Positions 49,562 through 57,841 of a DNA stretch of 64,000 bases are shown here, piece after piece (position 1 is the stretch's first letter; every line of letters starts with the position of its first letter). This DNA is from Salinirubellus salinus. Lineage in GTDB: Archaea > Halobacteriota > Halobacteria > Halobacteriales > Haloarculaceae. A program made the translations under genes and the position numbers. The stretch covers positions 2,976,001 through 3,040,000 of the forward strand of contig NZ_CP104003.1 of the NCBI RefSeq assembly GCF_025231485.1. The letters run 5' to 3'. A model generated the notes under the pieces. That model searched no databases. It worked only from the letters and a program-made list of their open reading frames with translations, and was not told where the DNA came from.

Positions 49562-49650
49562 TGTCCGACTCTACGTGCGCGGACGGGTGACGGTTTCGCC
49601 TCGTGAGCGCGGAGCGGAACACTCGTGGTGTCCGCCCCGGACCCGACGAC

Positions 49651-50148
49651 ATGCTCGATTCCCTGCGCGTCTCGCTCTGGAAACTCGCCTTCCGCCTCTT
49701 CCCCGCCTACCGTGGCACCGGCGGTCGCATCACCCACATCGAACCGGACTGGTCGCACGTCGAGGTGGAACTGCCCCTCTCGCTCCGCACCCGGAACTAC
49801 GTGGGGACAATCTTCGGCGGGTCGATGTACGGCTGTGTCGACCCGATCTACATGCTGATGCTCATCCGCCGGCTCCCGTCGGCCTACACGGTCTGGGACA
49901 AGGCGGCCGAGATACGGTTCGAGAAGCCCGGCCGTGACACCCTCCACGCCGAGTTCGCGGTGTCCGACGCGGAGGTCGAGGCCATCCGCGAGTCGCTCTC
50001 GCCCGGCGAGTCGCTGGACCGCGAGTACACGGTCGAACTCGTCGACGACGAGGGTGTCGTCCACGCGACCGTGGAGAAGACGCTCTACGTCCGGCAGGAC
50101 CGGCCCGAGGGGCTGGTCGGTCGGGTACGGTCGTGGCTGGGCCGGTAG
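49651..50148 (+). CDS. DUF4442 hot-dog fold protein
   Basis: A 165-residue protein with hot-dog fold features of the DUF4442/PaaI-like thioesterase group: KLAFRLFPAYRGTGGRITHI, then NYVGTIFGGSMYGCVDPIYM where the Asp is likely at the active site. Possible role is acyl-CoA thioester hydrolysis; the substrate is unknown. The ATG at 49651 is preferred over a GTG at 49603 because the family similarity begins there. Confidence 0.75.
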   Translation: MLDSLRVSLWKLAFRLFPAYRGTGGRITHIEPDWSHVEVELPLSLRTRNYVGTIFGGSMYGCVDPIYMLMLIRRLPSAYTVWDKAAEIRFEKPGRDTLHAEFAVSDAEVEAIRESLSPGESLDREYTVELVDDEGVVHATVEKTLYVRQDRPEGLVGRVRSWLGR

Positions 50149-50194
50149 CGCGCCAAGCGAACCACTCTTTCTCCTCGACGCCCTACGCCGGCCA

Positions 50195-50866
50195 ATGAGC
50201 GAGCAGGGCATGGGTCGGGCCGCGGCGGTCGACCGGGTCGAACGCATCGTCGAGGCGGTCGAGTCCGAGCCGATGCCCGTCCCCGTCCGCGAGGTGTGGG
50301 CCTTCGGCGACGTGGTGCTCGGACTGGACCCCGTCGCGCGGCTGGACGTCTACGTCACCAAGGACCTCCTGTTCAAGGACCGCCCCGGGGCCGAGGCCGA
50401 GTTCGAGGCGAGCCACGGGATGCAGGGGGTCGGCAAGACCGTCTCGGCGGACTGGGCCGAGGCATTCCCGGAGCATCTCCGCGCGAACGCGAACGGCCAC
50501 GCCGCCCCCGAGAAGTGCCTCGGCGCACATCTCCTCCCCGAGGACGAACCGGTCCACCTCGAGGTCTGTAACACCGGGTTCGAGGACAACGTCACCCAGC
50601 GCCTGCGGGGTGCGCAGGCACGGGGCGACTGGACGCAGGTGCTCGACCCCCGGGCGGCCTGTCTCTGGGTCGACACCGAGGACGGCGGGGTCCGCAGCGA
50701 GGAGGCGTTCCGCAAGCTCCGCGCGGGTGAGTTCGTCTTCCCGACGCTGTCGGAATCGCTGTCGATGCTGGGGCTGGACGAGGCGGAGGCGAACGCCGCG
50801 GCGGACGCGGTGCGCCGCTCGCGGGCGGAGTCGGAGGGCGCGAGCGTCCGCGGGGACGTCGTCTGA
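50195..50866 (+). CDS. Haloarchaeal protein of unknown function
   Basis: A 223-residue acidic protein. VREVWAFGDVVLGLDPVARLDVYVTKDLL near residues 28-56 faintly resembles a nucleotidyltransferase strand-loop (quoted by parts: VREVWAFGDVVLG and VARLDVYVTKDLL), but the GS motif is missing. A helical C-terminus follows. I do not recognise a characterised family. It follows the DUF4442 gene by 46 bp and may share its transcript. Confidence 0.7.
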   Translation: MSEQGMGRAAAVDRVERIVEAVESEPMPVPVREVWAFGDVVLGLDPVARLDVYVTKDLLFKDRPGAEAEFEASHGMQGVGKTVSADWAEAFPEHLRANANGHAAPEKCLGAHLLPEDEPVHLEVCNTGFEDNVTQRLRGAQARGDWTQVLDPRAACLWVDTEDGGVRSEEAFRKLRAGEFVFPTLSESLSMLGLDEAEANAAADAVRRSRAESEGASVRGDVV

Positions 50867-51205
50867 GGGACAGGGTACAGGCCGGCCGCGGATTCGGTTG
50901 TTCAGGGTGCCAGACCCGGTGCGACGCGGCCCGTACCGTCTGTGACAACGTCACGTGGTAAACCCCTTTTCCGAACTCTCACCCAAATCTCTCGAAGATT
51001 CGGCTAGAGGGTTCGATTCTCGGGGTGAACGGTCCCGAACCGGTCGTCTTTCGTGTCGACGAGTGGAGTGACTAGCGCGGTACAACGTGAACCGCACCGC
51101 GGAGCGGCCGGTCCGCCCTCGCGGGCGGACACGGTACCCCTGCCCTCCCCCGCTTCGCCCCCGCGCTCGCTTCGCTCGCGCAGCGTGCGAAGGCCACTGG
51201 CACGC
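50867..51205. other. Gap with AT-richer patch and left half of a palindromic element (B)
   Basis: The first part holds an AT-richer patch (GTGGTAAACCCCTTTTCC near 50954-50971, then AAATCTCTCGAAGATTCGG). From 51071 comes a left-end copy of the palindromic family: AGCGCGGTACAAC at 51074-51086, GTGAACCGCACCGCGGAGCGG, a hairpin, GGACACGG, and CCTGCCCTCCCCCG by about 51150. The matching right end is not here but a degenerate one lies beyond the aminopeptidase gene. Confidence 0.6.
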
Positions 51206-52297
51206 TCAGCCCTCGAACCCGTCCTCGAAGCGGAACGTGCCGTCCCGCTGGACGACCTCGCCGTCGACCTCGATGAACGAGTCCTCGCCCATGTCGACGA
51301 TCATGTCCACGTGGGTCGCGCTGTCGTTGGCCTCGTTCTCCTCGCCCACGGTCCACGGGATGGAGCGGCCGATGGCCATGTGGACGGTGTCGCCCATCTT
51401 CTCGTCGAACAGCATGTTGTAGGTGAACCGGTCGATGTCGCGGTTCATCCCGATGCCGAGTTCACCGAGGCGCCGGGCGCCGTCGTCGGTGTTCAGGAGG
51501 GCGGTCAGGACCGCCTCGTTCTTCTCGGCCGAGTGGTCGACGACCTCGCCGCCCTCGAAGACGAGACGGGCGCCGAGAATCTCGCGGCCCTGGTTGACGA
51601 CCGGCTTGTCGAAGGTCACCTCCCCCTCCACGCTCTCGGGGAGTGGGGCGGTGTAGACCTCGCCGCCCGGCAGGTTCAGTTCGGCGTAGTCGTTCGCGGT
51701 GGGGTTGCCCGCGACGGACATCGTCACGTCGGTGGTGTCCCCGGAGACGATTCGGACCTCGTCGGCGGGGTCGAGGATCTCCACCATCTGCTGCTGGTGC
51801 TCCCGTTGCTGGTCCCAGTCCTTGTCGATGGCCGCGTAGACGAAGTTCTCGTAGGCCTCCGTGGCCATCTCGGCCTCCTGTGCGTTGCCGGGCGCGGGGT
51901 ACTGCGTGCCGACCCAGCGCTTGCCCATCCGCTCCTCGAAGATGGGACGGTGGGCCTTCGAGTACGCGGCGGTCTTCTCGGGGTCCACGTCGCTCGTCTG
52001 GCGGGTGTTGGTGTCCCCTCTGATGCTCACGTAGACGTCGGCGGCCTCCATCTGCGCGAGGGCGTGTTCGGGCGTCTCGAACTGGTCGGCGTCGGCCGCG
52101 TGCATGAACGCCCGGTGGGCCGCCGTCGTCTGGCCGAGCCACTGGGGGTTGGCACCGCGCTCCCCGCAGATGGCGAAGAGGGCGGTGACGAGGTCCTCGG
52201 CGACGGGCGGGGCGTTGAGTATCACGTTGTCCCCTTCCTCGATGCGGGTGGAGTGGTCGGCGATTATCTCCGCGTGCTTGCGGACGCGTGGGTCCAT
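51206..52297 (-). CDS. M29 family aminopeptidase
   Basis: A 363-residue metal-dependent aminopeptidase of the thermophilic M29 family (AmpS/PepS/aminopeptidase T). It starts MDPRVRKHAEIIADHSTRIE. Likely metal ligands are in VEGEVTFDKP, FEGGEVVDHSAEKNE, LGELGIGMN and the C-terminal HMAIGR and THVDMIVD blocks. It is cytoplasmic and removes N-terminal residues from peptides. The gene is bracketed by two half-elements with inverted ends near 51074 and 52513, which is unusual. Confidence 0.88.
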   Translation of the reverse strand: MDPRVRKHAEIIADHSTRIEEGDNVILNAPPVAEDLVTALFAICGERGANPQWLGQTTAAHRAFMHAADADQFETPEHALAQMEAADVYVSIRGDTNTRQTSDVDPEKTAAYSKAHRPIFEERMGKRWVGTQYPAPGNAQEAEMATEAYENFVYAAIDKDWDQQREHQQQMVEILDPADEVRIVSGDTTDVTMSVAGNPTANDYAELNLPGGEVYTAPLPESVEGEVTFDKPVVNQGREILGARLVFEGGEVVDHSAEKNEAVLTALLNTDDGARRLGELGIGMNRDIDRFTYNMLFDEKMGDTVHMAIGRSIPWTVGEENEANDSATHVDMIVDMGEDSFIEVDGEVVQRDGTFRFEDGFEG

Positions 52298-52583
52298 ACC
52301 GTTCGGGTTCGCCCGGCCGCCCGAAGAAGGTTGGCAGAAACGGGTTTCTGTCCGGGAGGCGGGTGGACGGGAACCGGGGGTGTCGTCGGGCGGTCCGTCA
52401 GTCTGTGTGGCACGCGCTGCGGGCGCGCTCGTGCACCCGCCGGCACCGTGCGAACGAGTCGGCTGGGGAGGTGTGAGGGCTGTGCGGTGCCGCGCGGTTC
52501 ACGTTGCACCGCGACTCGCGCGTCTGCCTGCCACCAGCAGCATCGGCGGCACCACTGAACCACACAGAAACACGAACTCCGTC
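52298..52583. other. Intergenic gap with right half of a palindromic element (C)
   Basis: The reverse complement of about 52470-52515 reads GTCGCGGTGCAACGTGAACC then GCGCGG and ACCGCACAGC, a degenerate version of the left end AGCGCGGTACAACGTGAACC of element B. It is oriented as a right end. A nearby GGGGAGG matches the inner CCTCCCC arm. No gene is visible. Confidence 0.5.
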
Positions 52584-53378
52584 CTACACCCGGCCGACGG
52601 TGACGTAGAACGGAACGGTCTCACGCCGCCGGTAGCTCCCCTCGCCCACCTGCCGCACCGCCTCGCGGCCCATCTCGCGCCACGCGCGGCGCAACTCGTC
52701 GAGTTCGGCCTCGCTCGCCCCGCCGTTGGCCAGCACCCCCCGGCGCTCGCGGAGGTCGGCGGCCTTCGCCTTCCGGGCGACGGCCCGCACGTCCTCCTCG
52801 GCGTACGGCGGCTCGACGGTCAGCGTCTGCTCGTAGCGCCGCACCGTCACGTCCGCCAGCCCCACCGCGTCGAACAGGTCGCGCACGCCGCCGAGTGCCA
52901 CGTCTGTCGCTGCGCCGGCGACGTAGAGGTCGCGGGCCCGCTGTGCCAGCGCGGCCTCCGCGCCGACCGAGGACTCGACGCTGACGGCGGCGTTGTCGGG
53001 TTCGACGGCGGCCACCCGCCCGCCCGGACGAGCGACACGGACGAACTCCCGGAGCGCCCGCGCGGGGTCGGGGAGGTTCACCAGCAGGGCCTGACAGGCC
53101 ACCACGTCGAACGTGTCGTCCGGGAACGGGAGGGCGTGGGCGTCGGCCCGGACGCCCTCGCAGTCGGCGGCCGCCAGCAGGTCGGGGTCGCGGTCCGCGC
53201 CGACGACACGACCCGGCGACTCCTCGGCGAGGACGGCGGTGAACTCCCCCGAGCCACAGCCCACGTCGAGCACGCGGTCGGCACTCGCCAACTCGAGGTC
53301 GGCCAGCGCCTCGCGCTCGCCGCCCGCCCACATCCCCTCGCGGGTCCGCGCGAGGTACGACTCGGTGAACCGACGCAT
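52584..53378 (-). CDS. Class I SAM-dependent methyltransferase
   Basis: A 264-residue methyltransferase. Motif I is VLDVGCGSGEFTAVLAEE near residues 36-53, the acidic loop is VGADRDPDLLAAAD, and RADAHALPFPDDTFDVVACQ is the post-II/IV region with LVNLPDPARALREFVRVARP after it. This is the UbiE/type-11 pattern; the C-terminal part is helical. The substrate is unknown. It is alone on its strand between the aminopeptidase and cupin genes. Confidence 0.82.
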   Translation of the reverse strand: MRRFTESYLARTREGMWAGGEREALADLELASADRVLDVGCGSGEFTAVLAEESPGRVVGADRDPDLLAAADCEGVRADAHALPFPDDTFDVVACQALLVNLPDPARALREFVRVARPGGRVAAVEPDNAAVSVESSVGAEAALAQRARDLYVAGAATDVALGGVRDLFDAVGLADVTVRRYEQTLTVEPPYAEEDVRAVARKAKAADLRERRGVLANGGASEAELDELRRAWREMGREAVRQVGEGSYRRRETVPFYVTVGRV

Positions 53379-53484
53379 TCGCTCGGAAGTGGGTGACGGG
53401 TGGGCAAAAGGGGTCGGGTGTGGTCGTGGCTCGCGGGTCGTACCTCACTGCTCGCTCTTCGAGGCCTCCCTGCCGTCGGCCTCG

Positions 53485-53946
53485 CTACACCGGCGGCGCG
53501 TCGTACGACTCGCCACACTCGGGACACTCGAAGGTGAATCCGTCCCCGCCCGGGATCGCCCGCAGATCCTCGCTGTCACACTCGGTGCAGGCGAACGGCA
53601 CGCGGACGTCGGTCGACCCCTTCGGGGCGCCGATCGCCAGCGCCTCGACGGTCCCCTCGCCCGCGTTCTTCCCGACTTGGTAGTCGCCGGGGGCGAACCG
53701 GACCGCCTCGCCGGCCCCGACCTCGACCTCGCCGTCGGGCGTCTCGAACACCGCCTCGCCCGCCATCACGTAGAAGACCTCCTCCTGGTCCTCGTGCGTG
53801 TGCATCCCGCTGGAGAAGCCCTCGCCCGCCGCCAGCGTGTAGTGGTTGATGGCCACGTCCCCGAGACCGAGCGCCTCGGTCAGCGAGCGGACCGACGCGC
53901 CCGCGCGGTCGAACGCCTCCACGTCCTCGACTGTCGTGTGCTCCAT
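53485..53946 (-). CDS. Cupin-domain protein with C-terminal zinc ribbon
   Basis: A 153-residue protein. The cupin barrel carries the metal motif GMHTHEDQEEVFYVMAGEA near residues 46-64 and the second motif FAPGDYQVGKNAG. A zinc ribbon follows at the C-terminus (CTECDSEDLRA and CPECGESYDA). The combination suggests a small metal-binding regulatory or enzymatic protein; function unknown. The ATG at 53946 (MEHTTVEDVEAF) starts the family-like part. Confidence 0.8.
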   Translation of the reverse strand: MEHTTVEDVEAFDRAGASVRSLTEALGLGDVAINHYTLAAGEGFSSGMHTHEDQEEVFYVMAGEAVFETPDGEVEVGAGEAVRFAPGDYQVGKNAGEGTVEALAIGAPKGSTDVRVPFACTECDSEDLRAIPGGDGFTFECPECGESYDAPPV

Positions 53947-54057
53947 AGCCGCCCGGTCTCGGGCACCCAAGGAAAACGCTTGGAAGCCGGAAGCGAACGG
54001 GGCGACGCCGCCCGCAGTTCGCGGGTCGCTCCGCTCCCCGCTCACGATTCCGCGAGC

Positions 54058-54906
54058 CTACGTCTCGCGCAGTTCCCGCACTCGCTGGACGTTCCACTCG
54101 AAGGACTTCCCGTCCTCGGTGGGCGTCTCCAGCACGAACGGCACGTCCTGCAGGGCCGGGTGGTTCACGACCGCGCGCATCCCCTCCTCGCCGATCTCGC
54201 CGAGGCCGACGTGGGCGTGCTCGTCCTTGTTCGTCCCCCGGCCGTGTTTCGAGTCGTTGAGGTGGAAGCAGGCGAGGCGGTCGAGACCCACCTCGCTGTC
54301 GAACTCCTCGACAGTCTCGTCGACGCCCTCGGGCGTCGAGAGGTCGTAGCCCGCAGCCCACGCGTGGGCGGTGTCGACGCACACCTCGAGGTCGTGGTGC
54401 GACTCGTCGCACACCTGCCCGAGGTGCCAGAACTGCCCGCCGAGTTTCGTCCCGCTGCCGGCGTCGGACTCGACGAGGATGGTCACGTCGTCCGGCACCT
54501 CCACGTCGTCTAGCACCGAGACGGCGTTCGCCAGCCCGCCCTCCACGCCGGCGCCGGTGTGCGCCCCGAGGTGGACGTTGACGTACTCGATTCCCAGCCG
54601 CGAGGCCGTGTCGACCTCCTCCTGCATCGAGTGCAGGGACTTCTCGCGCAGGCCGTCCTTCGGCGTACAGAGGTTGACGAGGTAGGAGGTGTGGACGACC
54701 CACGGGCCGACGCCGTGCTCCGCGGTCAGGTCGCGGAACGCGGCGGCGTCCTCGTCGTCGATGGAGGGCCCGGCCCAGACCTGCGGCGAGGAGGAGAATA
54801 TCTGGCCGCAGTTGCCGCCGTACTCCAGCTGTTCGGTGACGGCGTTCTGGACGCCGCCGGCGATGGAGGTGTGTGCGCCCACGCGGAGCGTGTCGTCGGT
54901 GCTCAT
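54058..54906 (-). CDS. nfo: Endonuclease IV (deoxyribonuclease IV)
   Basis: A 282-residue AP endonuclease of the xylose-isomerase-like barrel fold that cuts DNA 5' of abasic sites in base-excision repair. Zinc ligands appear in [60 protein letters not shown] and VLETP. Length fits the family. A start at 54906 ([14 protein letters not shown]) places the first strand correctly. It is 39 bp from the lipoate ligase gene. Confidence 0.93.
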   Translation of the reverse strand: MSTDDTLRVGAHTSIAGGVQNAVTEQLEYGGNCGQIFSSSPQVWAGPSIDDEDAAAFRDLTAEHGVGPWVVHTSYLVNLCTPKDGLREKSLHSMQEEVDTASRLGIEYVNVHLGAHTGAGVEGGLANAVSVLDDVEVPDDVTILVESDAGSGTKLGGQFWHLGQVCDESHHDLEVCVDTAHAWAAGYDLSTPEGVDETVEEFDSEVGLDRLACFHLNDSKHGRGTNKDEHAHVGLGEIGEEGMRAVVNHPALQDVPFVLETPTEDGKSFEWNVQRVRELRET

Positions 54907-54945
54907 GGAGGGGTGGAGGGGTGGCCCGGAATTAGTGACTTCGTT

Positions 54946-55845
54946 TCAGGCGAGGGGGTCGTCTCGCTCGCGCGTCCACGCCTCGGTCCGGTACTTCTCG
55001 TCGGCGATCTCCCTCGCGCGCTCGCGCTCCGCCTCGGTCCACCCCTGCTCGTCGGCGTCGCACCACGCCGCCAGACTCCGCTCCAGTGTGCGGACCGCGT
55101 GGTCGCGCGAGACGGCCAGACTGTCGAGTGGCCCCACGTCCTCACCCTCGTACTCGCGGGTCTCGATGGTCCGCTCGATGGTCGCCTCCATCGAGGCGAC
55201 GCGGTCCTCGAACTGCTCGACGGGCACGTCGCAGTCGGCGAAACACGAGCAGTGCCGCTCCGGGTTGGGCGCGAACGAGAACGAGCCGTGCTGGACCACC
55301 GCGTCGCGGGTCCGGTGCTGGGCGTTGCCGGCCACCTTCTTCCCCTCGGGCGTGACCACGTCGTGTGCGGGGTTCACGTCCCGGAGGAAACACGCCGGCT
55401 CGAAGATGGCCTCGCGTTCGGTCTCGGCGAAGTCGGCGGGGACGCCCGCCGCGCGGAGCGCCGCCAGCACCGGCTCGCAGAGCAGCTCGTACGTCTCCAT
55501 CAGGTCGCCGGGGAGTTCGTCCGCGGGCGCGACGATGGAGTAGGAGATGTCGCCGTGCGTGTCGTGGTAGATGGCGCCGCCGCCGGTCGGCCGGCGGACC
55601 ACGTCGATGCCCTCGCGCTCGCAGAAGCGCCAGTCCACGTCGTCGGCGTCCTGTCGGTACCCGAGCGAGAGCGTGCTCGGGAGCCACTGGTAGACCCGGA
55701 CAGTTCGGGGGCCGCCGTTCGCGGCCGTCTCCGCCGCGACCTCGTCGTAGGCCATCGCCGTCGCGCCGTCGAGTACCTCCTCGGTGACGACGCGCCACTC
55801 CGCGTCGGCCACCGCCGGGTTCGGGTCGACCCCTGCGTCGGTCAT
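54946..55845 (-). CDS. lplA: Lipoate-protein ligase A family protein
   Basis: A 299-residue lipoate/biotin ligase-fold protein. RRPTGGGAIYHDTHGDISYSI (first part RRPTGGGAIYHDTHG) is the lipoate-binding signature, and GKKVAGNAQHRTRDAVVQHGS holds the conserved lysine. It attaches lipoate to 2-oxoacid dehydrogenase or glycine-cleavage proteins. A C-terminal domain of about 70 residues is present, so a separate LplB may not be needed; this is not certain. The partner proteins are not in the window apart from a lipoyl-less E2 homologue. Confidence 0.88.
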   Translation of the reverse strand: MTDAGVDPNPAVADAEWRVVTEEVLDGATAMAYDEVAAETAANGGPRTVRVYQWLPSTLSLGYRQDADDVDWRFCEREGIDVVRRPTGGGAIYHDTHGDISYSIVAPADELPGDLMETYELLCEPVLAALRAAGVPADFAETEREAIFEPACFLRDVNPAHDVVTPEGKKVAGNAQHRTRDAVVQHGSFSFAPNPERHCSCFADCDVPVEQFEDRVASMEATIERTIETREYEGEDVGPLDSLAVSRDHAVRTLERSLAAWCDADEQGWTEAERERAREIADEKYRTEAWTRERDDPLA

Positions 55846-55896
55846 ACCCGCCCTCGGGGACGGGGGGCGAAAAAGGTCGCCGGTCCCGGTGACCCC

Positions 55897-56640
55897 TCAG
55901 AGGAGGCCGCCGCAGCGGTCCTCGTGGAGCCGTTCGGCCACCGCGTCCGCGACGGTCCGGAGGTTGACGGTGTCCTCGCGGTTGTACGAGACCAGCGTCT
56001 CCAGCGCCTCGTCGTTCCCGCGGCGCTCGTAGTCGTGCCACAGCCGCACCGCGTCACGACCCGAGAGGTCCGGCCGGTCGCGCTCGATACCCACGTCCTT
56101 CTCGACGGTCTTCAGCCCGCCCGTCAGGTCGACCGACCGGCAGGGGTAGAGCAGGTCGAGGTGCGCCGCGTCGAGCGAGAGGTCGAACGACCGCTCGACG
56201 AACGGGACGTCGAAACTCGCGCCGTTGTAGGTGACGAGCAACGGAGCGTCCAGCGCCTCGGCCAGTCGCTCTCGCGTGAGGTCCTGCCCGTGAATCAGGG
56301 TCTCCGTCTCGCCGTTCTGGTACACGGAGACGGTGGTCACCTTGTCCCGCTCCTTCGAGAGCCCGGTCGTCTCGATGTCGAAGAACGCGGCCTCGTTCCG
56401 GAAGTTCTCGTAGAGGCGCCACGCCTCCGCGCTGGGGAGGGCGTCCGCGAAGAACCGGGCGTCCCCCCGGTCGAGTCGAGGGCGGGCCGTCTCGATGAAC
56501 GACTCGATGCGCTCGGCCGTCGTGGCTCCGACGAGCGACGAGTCGAACTCGTCCCAGTGGGTGACGCCTCGCTCCCAGAGCTTTCGCTCGGTCTTCTCGC
56601 CCACGCCACGGACCGGGATGAAACTGTTCTCGATTCGCAC
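55897..56640 (-). CDS. RNase H-like exonuclease domain protein with N-terminal helix-hairpin-helix region
   Basis: A 247-residue protein. The N-terminal part (FIPVRGVGEKTERKLWERGV) looks like a helix-hairpin-helix DNA-binding segment. The DEDD-type exonuclease core follows: AFFDIETTGLS (Asp, Glu), VTYNGASFDVPFVERSF (Asp), and YNREDTVNLRTVAD (Asp). It matches the predicted-exonuclease family near YprB (COG3359). A repair or RNA-processing role is likely, substrate unknown. Its upstream side borders palindromic element D. Confidence 0.82.
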   Translation of the reverse strand: MRIENSFIPVRGVGEKTERKLWERGVTHWDEFDSSLVGATTAERIESFIETARPRLDRGDARFFADALPSAEAWRLYENFRNEAAFFDIETTGLSKERDKVTTVSVYQNGETETLIHGQDLTRERLAEALDAPLLVTYNGASFDVPFVERSFDLSLDAAHLDLLYPCRSVDLTGGLKTVEKDVGIERDRPDLSGRDAVRLWHDYERRGNDEALETLVSYNREDTVNLRTVADAVAERLHEDRCGGLL

Positions 56641-57082
56641 TAGGTGCTGGTGGGTGACTGGTCGATTAAAAGCGTTCGTTCTCTGGGGGTCGGGTTTCGG
56701 GTGGAACGTCGACCGTGGTTCTCGTCTGGGTCGTGGGACGTCCTAGGGCTCTGTTGAGACGAGCGGGGAGCCTAGCGCGGTACACGTGAACCGCCCCGCG
56801 ACCGCAGGCGGGGGTGCGCCGGGGGCGCACCACGCGCCCGCCACCGCAGTGTCCACCACTCCTCCCCCTCCCCTCGCGTGCGGGCGCTCGCCCGGCGGCG
56901 AGCGCGGGCCTGCTGGAGCTTGCTCCAGCATCGCGGCGCACCGGGGAGGGCAGGGCCGCCGTAGCGCGGCCCCGCCGCGCCCGGCGCTACTGCGCGGCGG
57001 TAACTGTGCGGTATAGCTTGTATCGCGCTAGTCGCCTCGCTCGCCGTCACAGAACACGGACTCACCACCACCCCACGGACCC
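56641..57082. repeat. Palindromic intergenic element D with AGCGCGGTACA ends
   Basis: The left end is GAGCGGGGAGCC then TAGCGCGGTACACGTGAACC (from about 56761); the right end is GTGCGGTATAGCTTG then TATCGCGCTAG (57018-57030) followed by CTCGCTCGCCGTCAC. The ends are inverted repeats of each other and match element A and half-elements B and C. The interior is a set of nested GC-rich hairpins, including GCTGGAGC/GCTCCAGC at about 56911-56929, and shares GGCGGCCCTGCCCTCCCC with element A on the opposite strand. No gene is credible inside. Confidence 0.72.
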
Positions 57083-57679
57083 CTACTCGACCACTAGCAC
57101 TTCCCCACGAGGTTCGTACTCCATCTCGGCCTGCACGGTGTCGGCCACGTCGTCGCCGAACTCTCGGCGGACGAAGTGGACGGCGAGGTCCAGCCCCGAG
57201 GTCACACCCCCACACGTGAGCACGCGCCCGTCGTCCACGACCCGAGCCTCCACGAACTCCGCCGCCGAATCGCGCAGGTCGGCGTGCGCGACGTGGTGGG
57301 TCGTCGCCGGCCGGCCGTTCAGCACGCCCGACTTCGCCGCGAGCATCCCGCCCGTGCAGACGGTGAGGACGGTGGCGCCCGCGTCGTAGGCCTCGGCGAC
57401 GGCCTCGGGGACGTCGCCCCGCTCGTACTCGCCCCACGCACCCTGTTCGGCCCGGTTGCCCCACCCGCCGCCGGGAACGAGGAGCGCGTCGGGCGACCCG
57501 AGCGTCCCCTGTACGCCGACCTCGAGGTCGTGGCTGGCGGTCACGGTGTCGCGCTCGTCCAGCGTGACCATCGTCGTCTCGAGGGCCGCCCCCGCCGTCT
57601 CGGCGTTCCGGAACACCTCGTACGGCGCGATGGCGTCCACCTCGTCGAACCCGTCGTAGAGCAGTATCTGGAGGTCCAT
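57083..57679 (-). CDS. DJ-1/PfpI family protein
   Basis: A 198-residue DJ-1/PfpI (class I glutamine amidotransferase-like) protein. The nucleophile elbow is VLTVCTGGMLAAKSGVLNG near residue 106, with Cys as nucleophile; DGFDEVDAIAPYEVF carries the acidic residue near position 14, and LLVPGGGWG the oxyanion glycines. Members are chaperones, glyoxalase-like or isonitrile hydratases; the exact reaction is unknown. The ATG at 57679 is supported by TATA-like CTTATTTG at 57703-57710. The 27-bp motif copy lies 15 bp upstream of that TATA box. Confidence 0.88.
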   Translation of the reverse strand: MDLQILLYDGFDEVDAIAPYEVFRNAETAGAALETTMVTLDERDTVTASHDLEVGVQGTLGSPDALLVPGGGWGNRAEQGAWGEYERGDVPEAVAEAYDAGATVLTVCTGGMLAAKSGVLNGRPATTHHVAHADLRDSAAEFVEARVVDDGRVLTCGGVTSGLDLAVHFVRREFGDDVADTVQAEMEYEPRGEVLVVE

Positions 57680-57724
57680 GGCGGCCGTTCGCGCCCGGAG
57701 GGCAAATAAGCGACCGTGGGCGTG

Positions 57725-57751
57725 GTAAACCCCAGAGTGCGATACGAAATC
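57725..57751 (+). promoter_or_regulatory. 27-bp repeated motif, copy 1
   Basis: GTAAAC, seven variable bases, TGCGATACGAAATC. It lies upstream of the PfpI promoter, 15 bp from its TATA box. The same layout recurs at 59276-59302, 60774-60800 and 61891-61917. It contains two GTAAAC/GCGATAC-like units about 16-17 bp apart. Confidence 0.65.
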
Positions 57752-57841
57752 GTCCCGCGGCGACCACCCGCCGGCCACGTGAGACGCGCCGCTCGTGGGT
57801 TCGAGCGACCCGAGAAACGCCGAACCGGTGGCGCTCCCCGC

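Noticed and set aside
49603-49650. GTG start at 49603 for the DUF4442 gene
   Set aside because: The 16 residues it adds are not family-like; the ATG at 49651 starts the recognisable domain.
51011-51035. A tRNA T-arm-like GGTTCGATTCTC
   Set aside because: No acceptor, D or anticodon stems can be folded around it.
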